DNA from: Nephromyces sp. MM_2019
Lineage: Eukaryota > Apicomplexa > Aconoidasida > Nephromycida
Direction: 5' to 3'
NCBI GenBank assembly: GCA_015657535.1
Contig: JADHZB010000385.1
Location: 1-28,284 of the forward strand
DNA length: 28,284 nt
Part shown: one piece after another, positions 11,665-20,725 of the stretch
How positions within the stretch are numbered: the first letter of the stretch is position 1
Layout: every line of letters begins with the position of its first letter
Notes under the pieces: model-generated
Databases searched by the model: none
What the model saw: only the letters and a program-made list of their open reading frames with translations
What the model was told of the DNA's origin: nothing
Program-made: the position numbers and the translations under genes

Positions 11665-14600
11665 TAATACACACACACACTTATATATACAACACATATA
11701 TTTACATTGTTTAGTAAAAAGATCATGTATTTTAAAAAAATCAGATTTTGTTAGACCATTTCCAACATTTGTTTGTAGTACTTCAAAAAGATTTCTGTAC
11801 ACACATGAATTATATGGTTATATGATATATATATATATATGTGTGTAAATATGTAAATTCAAATTTGTGTGTGATTGGAGTATACGAATCTTAAACAGGT
11901 ATCATAATTCAAATATATTTGATACAAGAATTGATATTTCACAATATAATGATTGTGTGTGAGGTAAATGGATTCATTATAATAAATCTATCCTATTATT
12001 GGGTATAGTGCGAAAATAATTATATAAGATTTTGAAATGTATATATATTAATGTGTATATATTGATGTGTATATATTGATGTGTATATATCTATATATAT
12101 CCAATACATAGATATCAGTTTACCCAGAACCCTTGTGAGATGGGATATAATTGAATCCTAAATAATTGATATATTCATGTACAAATTATTATACACATTA
12201 TTAGAGTTAAAATAATAATGAAGAAATATATACACACATAAATATATAAAAATGATGATATGTAGTTACACACATATAGGTGAAAATCATTATTTCTAGT
12301 TACATATATATACCCAAATACACACACATATTTAAACACACACACTTACCAATAAAAGGTAATCTTGGTATTGAATTAATTTGTTTGTAAGCAATGTAGA
12401 AATAATTCCAATTCTTAAATGTAATTATATTTTCCTCATTTGAAATTAAATTAAAAGCCTTATCAATATAAGCGTTTTTTGTATTCATCATATGATATAA
12501 ATTCTGTATACATACACACACATCCACACATACATACACACATACATACACATATACATCCACACATACATACACACATATGTATATAAATAGGTAGGTA
12601 AAAAGATAGTAAATAGTAAAATATATCAATCATAAGAGATCACCCTATATATTGGTGATGAAAAAAATGTGGTTTATTATATAAAATGTATGTGTTTAAC
12701 TCAGCATATATATAACTAATTATATGTGTTGTGTGTGTGTGCTTAATAGTATATATTACAATCTATTTCAGTAGTGTGTATTGTGGGGGTTTGATCTATG
12801 TAATTATCTTTAAAAAATTTGTGACACAATTATTTCATATATATTTACGAGTGTGTGAGGGGGTAATTTTGTGTGTGTATATTATATGGTATAAACTCCT
12901 AAGTATAAATGTGTGTGTGTGTATGTGTTACCCTTCCATGCTCCTCTCTATAAGCATTGTATAAGGCAGCTGTGAGCAAACCCAGTAGCAAAATCTCAAC
13001 AACCAAATAAAAAAAAACAAAGAAAATCGAAGCGGCAGGGTGTGCAGCATAACCAGGTAGAAGTACCTACACATTAAATGTGTGTGAACGTTTACACATA
13101 AATTAAAAGTGCTATAATTAAATAGAAATATTACGTATTACACATATTGCTCAAAAAATTGAGCAAAACGTCAATGCATCAATTAATATACTCAAAAGAG
13201 ATTATAAACGTGTGTAACTCAACATATTCACACATAGTTAAATTGTGTGTGACTTAACATACTCAAAAAGGGTTATAAATCTGTGTAGCTCAGCATACTC
13301 AGACATATTTGAAATGTGTGTGACTCAGCATATTCACACATGTTTGAAATATGTGTAAATCAACATACTCAAAAAGGGTTATAAATCTGTGTAACTCAGC
13401 ATACTCACACACATTTGAAATGTGTGTAAATTAACACATTTACCTCTCTAAAATTAGCAGATGATAACATCATTAATAAGGAAAGAAATCCGCTTGAAAA
13501 TGAGCCAAATTGTTGGTGTCCAATTGTCCCAGAAAAAAATATTATGCCCCACCAATCAAACACCAAAATCGACAAAATTATACCCAAAAATATTTCATGT
13601 ACCTACACACACATAGACAGTAAGTGTGTGTAGGGGTTAGTCAATTGGGAAGGATGTGTGTGTGTGTAAAAATATGTGTATGTAGGTATTTAGAGAGTAA
13701 ATGTATTTACTTTCTGTACATAATTCTAGTTATATGTATGTACATGTCATCCGTACATAATAAAATTTAAGTATATCATTACATAAACACATATCAATAC
13801 ATACACACACATCATTATATACACACACATCAATATATACACACACATCAATATATACGCGCACATCATTACATACACATACACACACATAAATATACAT
13901 GTATACATTACTATATATACACATACATACCTTATAAAGTGTGCGCAGGATACTGAGAATAATCTCACGTAAAGAGGTAGTGTATAAACCAAAAATAATA
14001 GGGCGAAGTAGCCGAGATGTGTAAAATGAAAAGGATAAAATGTGTGTAAAATAAGAGATTATACACATACCTGAAGTTACACATATTACACACAAAATGT
14101 TGTCAAAAATTGATATAGTTATCAGGCTTAACAGCCAAATTTGGTGTGTAAGAATATGGTTATGGGCCTTAATTTGGCATAGCTTATTAAAGCCAATTAA
14201 ACCTAAACACATTACTTCAATAATGTGTACCCAAATAGCCTGATGAGCAATAAAGAGGTTCCAAATATCTCTTTCTACACACACACACACATAGGTATAT
14301 GTATATGTATATATATGTATTGGTATATGTATCTATACAACCAGAAAAAGAGGTGTCAAAATTTGGGAGGTATGTGTGCAAAAATTTAGAATATGTGTGT
14401 GTAGAGTATACAACATGTGTGTGTAGGAGATACAATATGTGGCATACAGGATACACAACATGTGTGTATACAATATACACTATGTGTGTTTAGAGAATAC
14501 AATGCGTGTATATCTATCAAACATATAACGTGTTTAAGAATTAAAATGTGTGAGATATGCCGAAAGCCTACTTTGAGTAGGGGGGTGTAGATAAGTATCA

Positions 14601-14998
14601 TTTTGGATTTTTTCATCAGTGGGTAGATGGTGTTTGTGTGTAAGGAAATTTCGTGCGCGTTGTTTCCACCCTCTTGTGTGTACATTTAAGATGTGTGTGT
14701 GTGGTGTTGGGAGCTGATTTGGTAGATTTTCCAGAGGCTTAGTACTAGGAGTTGTGTGTGTAGTTGAACTATCCAACCAACTAGGCTTCTCTAGAAAGGC
14801 TAATAAAAGGTACACACATAACACACACCTAATTAAATTGGATAAACTCAAGCTCATTTGGTGATAGGATAAGCTCCGTTTTGTTGAAAAGGCATTGTCT
14901 GGTATTATGTCGTGTGTGTGGCCACACACAGCAGCCGATATAAAGGCTGCCGCCCTTTTACACTCTAAAGGTGGCTCATCTACTCCTTTTACATCCAT
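8450..14998 (-). CDS. Two-pore-type cation channel (TPC family)
   Basis: A two-domain, 12-transmembrane cation channel of endomembranes. Modelled exons in transcript order: 14998-~14572 (end uncertain), 14274-13931, 13602-13444, 13066-12932, 12503-12350, 12157-12124, 11794-11706, 11536-11412, 11108-10942, 10479-10311, 10202-10101, 10034-9942, 9665-9522, 8980-8861, 8563-8450; about 791 aa, all phases matching. Domain I: CKRAAAFISAA as in plant TPC1, S1 with LLAFLEKPSW (plant FFEKPLW), S4 SRLLRPIIFGLYTTSLRE, pore FSSGFLSLLMMLSSANF, S6 FFVFFYLVVEILLLGLLTAA. A linker resembling the plant TPC1 EF-hand region follows (exons 5-7). Domain II: S1 SNNILDLIVFLNLLVTF, S4 SGIRLLFRIRGFKKL, pore NFNEFLSSLITLFILMVNGW, S6 DTIVLNLFVALTLEAF. 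Introns are long and UG-rich. The ATG at 14998 is the first in frame. The last exon could instead be spliced onward to a stop near 8164. Confidence 0.88.
10732..10821. repeat. 15-bp AT-rich tandem repeat, 6 copies
   Basis: Six near-identical 15-bp units of the form AATATATTCAAATAT lie in a row inside the channel-gene intron between the exons at 10942-11108 and 10311-10479. It is a simple minisatellite with no coding content. Confidence 0.85.
12049..12090. repeat. 14-bp tandem repeat, 3 copies
   Basis: Three copies of TGATGTGTATATAT (the first begins TAATG) lie in the channel-gene intron just downstream, in transcript sense, of the 34-nt exon at 12124-12157. Confidence 0.85.
13187..13434. repeat. 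35/36-bp two-type tandem array in a channel intron
   Basis: Seven units begin near 13187 and at 13223, 13258, 13294, 13329, 13364 and 13400. Two related types occur. Type A has CATACTCAAAAAGGGTTATA and then a GTGTAACTCAG-like end. Type B has CATATTCACACAT then TTGAAATGTGTGTGACT. The order is A-B-A-B-B-A-B. The array fills most of the 377-nt intron next to the exon at 13444-13602. Units abut directly with no spacers, so it is not a CRISPR array. Confidence 0.85.
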
Positions 14999-15960
14999 AT
15001 GCAAAATTGTTGACTATAATGTTTGTCTGTGTGTGTCTGAGGAGGGGAAAGGGTGTGTGTATAGGAGNGTATGTATGTGTATAGGGAGGTGGGGAGGATG
15101 TGAGGTTTGTGGGTGGGTGGTGGGAGTATGGTAGGTATTTATGAGGTGTGTGTATATATTAAGTGGGTCTATGTGATTGAACTTTTATATGTCCTTTTGA
15201 GATCTGCTTATGTTTACATGTTAGGGTTTGTAAATGTGAATTGAGTGTATGTGCATACCCATGTGAGTGGGTAGTTTGTGAACTTTCAATTATGGGTCAG
15301 GCGGAGTGTGGATGAAGATAAACAGGTATATAGGTTAGTAGCTTGTCTATTTTGTGCTTATAATGGGTGTAGTTACCTATTACATCATCTTAATAATTAA
15401 ATTGTGTGGTTCATCTATACATGAGCTGTGTAAGTGTATATGATGTGGTGTGGGTTAGTGTGTGTACTATATGATGTGGGTGTGGGTTAGTGTGTGTACT
15501 ATATGATGTGGGTGTGGGTCTATGTTTTGTGTATGATTTGATGTGATTATGATTGTGTATATATATATATTGTGCAATCTATGTATGGATAGTATTGTGA
15601 GGTTGGGTATGTATGTGTGTATATATGTTGTGTGCAAACCTTTGTATGTATATTTTTTGTGATGGGGTAGAATATGTAATGAATTTGCCTATGTAAATAT
15701 AAACATGTGTATGTCTATAAGCAGATATTAGGTTTAAGTAACTGTTTCTTGGGGTTACTAGTATTGTGTATGTAATGTTATATATACAACTCTATTATGG
15801 TTATAAGATCAGGTGAGTTATTAGGTATGAAGTTTGTAAAAATAATGTATTGATGTGTGTGTGTGTTTTGCTTCAGCTGATTTATTATTGTGTAATATTA
15901 TTGACACTTGTGTGATGCAAAAACTAAGTATGTGAGCATAACATATTTATGTGAAAGGTT
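14999..15960. promoter_or_regulatory. TG-rich (plus strand) upstream region of the channel gene
   Basis: The plus strand is rich in TG/GGTG and poor in C, so the strand sense for the channel gene is CA/CCAC-rich. No coding exon is convincing. The single ambiguous base of the window is at 15068, in this low-complexity stretch. The sequence is probably promoter plus 5' leader of the channel gene, which starts at 14998. Confidence 0.5.
15442..15520. repeat. ~32-bp TG-rich tandem repeat
   Basis: About two and a half copies of a unit containing GATGTGGGTGTGGGTTAGTG followed by TGTGTACTATAT. GGGTTAG occurs inside the unit, but the array is not a telomeric repeat. Confidence 0.75.
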
Positions 15961-16059
15961 TGCTAATAATATATATCTATATATATTTATGTGTGTAAAA
16001 TTAACTAAAATAAAAAAAAATACCACAATTGTATATAAACTGCTTGAATGTGATTAAAT

Positions 16060-16974
16060 TCATTAACACCATATATTTAGTGTTAAAAATTTAGACAATA
16101 TACTGTAATTATGCCAACGCTCAAACACTCTCCCAAATACATATACATATAGCACACACTCACATATCAAATTATTGCATATATATATATATATACATTT
16201 ACACAATCCAACACATCCAAAACATAAACACACACACATACATACAAATATATGACCAGACAGACATATACTAACACAAACACACAAAACACAAACACAT
16301 TTATATATATATATATACCAAATATCAATTCTCTCAGCATTTACTACACCCGCCGCAGCATTTTATTAACTGTAAAGCATAACAACTTACTACATTTGTA
16401 CACACATACAAATACTTATATATACACATATACACACATATAAATACACCCATACACACACACACGTATATACCAAGAGGAGTACTGGAGGCACTGAAGA
16501 CTATAGAGAACACCAACCTCAAAGTGTGTATAGCTTAAGTGTATGAAGTTTTGATTACACACACTCTCTAATCTCAGCATATGCGTTGGCCTTTGCCATT
16601 ACACACATATCAATCAATTACCTTGAGTGTTATATTTACACACCTACAATCACTCACCAGCCTTTACCTTCTGTAATTTTTCTCATATCTTCTCTCATTT
16701 TATCATTATACAATTTTTAAGCGCTCACATTTGCTTTATACTAAGATATACACACACATAATATAACTGAATACATAATTCTATTTGCACGCTTAAAAAT
16801 CCTAATACCATTCACACACAGTGATAACCTCAGCACACTTATACACATATAACAAGCCTTACATATACCGGCGTACACACACATACATATATTCCCCATA
16901 AACATAATCACGCTATCCTCACTCACACAAACCACTCATCCGTATGACCATCCATCCACCCATATTAGACTATA
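16060..16974. promoter_or_regulatory. CA-rich, G-poor upstream region of BUD13
   Basis: The plus strand is rich in ACACAC and CATA motifs and poor in G, the mirror image of the sequence left of 15960. It leads into the BUD13 ATG at 16975 and probably holds its promoter and leader. A TA run lies at about 16179-16195 and another near 16301-16315. A doubtful small minus-strand ORF is listed separately. Confidence 0.5.
16344..16599 (-). CDS. Possible tiny three-exon gene, unrecognised (speculative)
   Basis: On the minus strand an ATG at 16599 opens MAKANAYAEIRE in sequence that, unlike its surroundings, is not CA/TG repeat. Splicing 16599-16563, 16533-16474 and 16369-16344 uses GT-AG junctions and gives 40 aa ending at a TAG, with a hydrophobic centre (LRLVFSIVFSASSTPL) and a basic end (NKMLRRV). 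It could be a small single-pass membrane protein. I recognise no family. Unspliced, the frame stops after 14 codons. The first intron would be only 29 nt, shorter than any other here, which counts against the model. It may be chance. Confidence 0.2.
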
Positions 16975-19900
16975 ATGAATTCCAAATTGGATTACTTAAA
17001 GAAATATGTTAGCAACTCACACACACAAGACTCAAGGGTATCATATTCGGGGTCAGCTCGACTTCTTACACACGGGGGTAAGAAGAAGCGCCCTACAAAG
17101 AGCCAAACCTCTAAACTTACACACTCTACAATCAAATTAGTCGATGAGGATGCACACATACCCCAACCAGTGAAAACTAAGGATTTGATTCGACACACAC
17201 ACGTCAACATTATTGAGGAAGATGATATAGACACCCCTGTAATTATTAACTTGGAAACTGGGCTTACACATCAGCCCAGCACTTCTGAATGGCAGAGAAT
17301 TGAATATAGCATCAACCCAAGAGAACAAGCAGGCACCTCTAAGCAACCCAATTTATCTACACACACATTCAATATGAAGAATAACACCAACATACAACCT
17401 ATCCCTAGCAATCAGAAACATTATGAGCCACGCGATGAAGATCGTGATATGAGCTTGCCCCGGCACACACCTAAGGAGAATAAAGAGGATAAGAAACGAG
17501 CACTCAGTCAAGACAGTGACATGAGCTTACCTCGTCGTACACACAGGGAGGAAACGCATGACAAGAAGCGTGCACACAGTGAAGATAGTGATATGAGTTT
17601 ACCCCGGCGTACACACAAAGAAGATCAAGAGGATAAGAAACGCACCCCCAGTGAAGACAGTGATATGAGTTTACCTCGTCGCACACACAGGGAGGAAACA
17701 CATGATAGGAGGCGTACACACAGTGAAGACCGTGATATGAGTTTACCCAGGCATACACACAGGCAGGAAACACATGATAGGAGGCGTACACACAGTGAAG
17801 ACCGTGATATGAGTTTACCCAGGCATACACACAAGGGTCCTACAAATTATAGGAAACGCACCCCCAGTGAAGACAGTGATATGAGTTTACCTCATCGTAC
17901 ACGCAGGGAGAAATCTCATGATAGAAATCGTACACACAGAAAAGATAGACATGATAGGAAACGCACACATAGTGAAGACAGTGATATGAGTTTACCTCGG
18001 CGTACACACAAGGATGACAAACATTATAAGGAGCGCTCACACAAAGAAGATAGACATGATAGGAAACGCACACATAGTGAGGACAGTGATATGAGTCTGC
18101 CTCGTCATACACACAAGAGTTCTACACATGATAAGAAGCGTACACACAGTGATGACAGTGATATGAGTTTACCTCGGCGTTCACACATTGGAGATAGTAA
18201 CATGGGTCCACCCCGGGGTACACATGATAGACACAGGGAAAGCACACAAGTAAGCTACACACACATAATTTAATCTATTTTAAATTTCTATGTTACACAT
18301 GTAGAAAATCCTTGTCTTCTTGCTCTATTACACATGTACACACACATTTACAGTCGAAGCATCCCCCTGTTAAGAATCGATCACCTTCTACACACAAGCC
18401 TTTCGAGGCTGTTTCCTTCGCTGAAACAGGTAAAAACTTAAGATTTGACACACACACACTTCAACAGAAAGGTTGATTATTATTTTACATCTATATATCT
18501 ATAATCTATGTGTATCTGAATATATATATGTATCTGTTTATGTATGTATTACTTGTGTTCAAGATGGTTGTATATTTCCATGTATATTTGGTACAAACTA
18601 AATTGTATATATGAAAAGTGTGTGTGACGAATTAGAAAATTTCAAAAAATCACATTTTTAATATATATGTGTGTAGATCATCAAATGGATATTGGGTCAT
18701 CTGCCAAGTAATCTCATAAGCTTAATTAAACTCTACATAACTTAATTTAGTTGTAATATACAAATATACATATATATATGTTACACTCTAATTTATTTGT
18801 ATATACATATATAAAGATATATTGCACACATTGTTTTATGTGTGCTGCATATATGATAAGTGATAAGCAGACAGGCGTCATATATCGAAATAAAAAAGGT
18901 AACATCATCACCAAAGAAGAATGGATAAAATTAGAGGTACTTTAACATAAATTACTGTATATACATAATAAACTACACAAAAAAACAAGAACACAGTCAC
19001 ATTTTCACACTAACCTGAAACAATTACACACATAAACACTCTTCAAAATTACATTTAGGATGAAAAGAAAAGGAAGAAAATAAAAAGAGCCAAGCCCACC
19101 GAAATTGTAAGCAAAGTTTATCGATACCCACATACACAGTCCAATACAAACTACATCACAAATGTATAATTCTAAATTTTTCATATCCATAGATTATCAT
19201 ACACATAAATATAACAATTACATTGATAATCACACATACTCAACTATACACACATGGTAATCAAACACATACACAACTCTACACACATAGATATTCACAC
19301 ATATATATATATAATTATTCACACATATAACTGAATATAATTTTATTTTAGCCACTGCCATGGGGTGGAGGAATTGTCCAAGCACGTAGTGGGGCCGAAC
19401 AGAAAGCAGAAGAAAAAGAGATTGAAAGTCAACCCTTCTCAAGGTATTATACATATTTATCTAGCAATCTATAATTTTCCTATATACACATTTCTAGCAC
19501 TATTACACACATTTTCAGCATCTATACTAAGTAGTCTGGAAGTATATCTTTATCATAATTATTTTTTGCTCATTTTAAACCAACCTTAAAAAAAAGCTTG
19601 TTTGTTTATTTTATGAAGCTAAAACATATGCTCACATTAATTTGCATTGCTAATATCGTACACCATACCTCCAAAAAGTTGTAACTATGTGTATTTTTGT
19701 GTATTTCTACCCATTTTTATTTCTACTCCTGCATGTTTATACCCATGTGTGTAAACATTTCGTGTATGAATTTCTCTACATATATTTATTGATGTGTATG
19801 ATTTTTAGGTACGCAATTGATTCAAAATATGATGCTTATTTACGAGATCGATCTCGTTGGGGTGACCCCTTTGCTAATCAAACACCTTCTACCACATCGA

Positions 19901-20725
19901 ATACTACAACTCCACAGAATGGTAGGAGTTAATCATACACATAATAAAACACTCTATCTTCTTTTAATCTCCATAGTACACACACAAACACTTTTAAATA
20001 CAAAACCTTTATAAAGTCATATGCCTATAATTACATTCTATCTATTATATAGCCTGTCCGAATTGGTATAACAACATACCATAATATAATTGTGACACTA
20101 GTATTTCCAAAGCATACATGGACTATACTCATTTGTGTGAAGTTATTCTAACTATTTATATCTTTATTCGGAATCATATACACACATTTAAGTATCTTAA
20201 TACCATTTTATTATCCACACATTTTTCCATACAGCTAAACCCCAATCAAAATTTCCAGCTCCACCAAATCGTTATAACATCAAGCCAGGCTTTCGTTGGG
20301 ATGGTGTTATACGTGGAATTGGATTCGAAGAAAAACGAATGATTGTAATACAAATATACTGTGACTTTTGTGTGTTTGTGTGTGTAAACATTTCTGTATA
20401 TTTCTTAGTATTTTTGCACCCTTGTATGTGTACATACGTTTCTAAATGTATGATTATGCATGAAAATATATTTGTAAGATTTAAGCTCATATGTTTACAT
20501 AAAACAATTTTTATGCTACTGTTTCTCTAAGGTTGTGTGTGTGACATGATGTGTAAAAATATGCATGTTAAATTAAATTTATTGATCGCTGAAGATTATT
20601 ATTTCTATGTCTAATAATAATTCATCTTTTCTAATCTTTGTGTATATTATCTTGATTTATAGGAAATTAATAAGGCTAAAGAGCAACGTGAGACGGCCCA
20701 TTTATGGAATGTGGCAGATATGTAG
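16975..20725 (+). CDS. BUD13: Pre-mRNA splicing factor BUD13 (CWC26)
   Basis: BUD13 is a subunit of the RES (retention and splicing) complex, which binds the activated spliceosome in the nucleus. Exons: 16975-18249, 18354-18429, 18677-18707, 18861-18936, 19059-19106, 19352-19443, 19809-19921, 20235-20344, 20663-20725; all phases match, giving 627 aa. The start [13 protein letters not shown] is typical of the family. Residues about 155-415 hold 10 DMSLP repeats plus one degenerate copy. The conserved C-terminal half has [56 protein letters not shown], then [25 protein letters not shown] and a terminal HLWNVADM. Human BUD13 ends the same way (PPNRFNIWPGYRWDGVDRS, KWSVEDM). The 31-nt exon 3 is inferred from phase and is the least certain. 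CA-repeat codons give many Thr-His pairs in exon 1. Confidence 0.93.
17440..18225 (+). repeat. In-frame tandem repeat encoding DSDMSLPRR units
   Basis: Units of about 60-100 bp within BUD13 exon 1 encode D-S/R-D-M-S-L-P-R-R/H-T-H followed by a charged spacer such as [13 protein letters not shown] or [13 protein letters not shown]. Ten DMSLP copies and one decayed NMGPP copy are present. Near-identical DNA between neighbouring copies (for example the two starting around 17734 and 17806) indicates recent duplication. Related S-D-x-S-P-P-R repeats are known in animal BUD13. Confidence 0.92.

Noticed and set aside
12300..12629. A 109-residue Cys/Val-rich minus-strand protein as a gene of its own
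   Set aside because: Only 12350-12503 looks coding; it forms a channel exon with proper splice sites, and the rest is TG-repeat translation.
13187..13434. CRISPR-like repeats
   Set aside because: Units are contiguous without unique spacers, and the genome is eukaryotic.
14990..15004. Upstream TTG as the channel start codon
   Set aside because: The first ATG in frame is at 14998 and leads into the conserved N-terminus; non-ATG starts are not expected in this type of genome.
15442..15520. GGGTTAG-containing repeat as interstitial telomere
   Set aside because: The unit is about 32 bp of mixed TG sequence; the heptamer occurs once per unit and not in tandem.
17504..18112. Minus-strand frames rich in SYHxLH and CVY repeats
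   Set aside because: They are antisense shadows of the BUD13 repeat.
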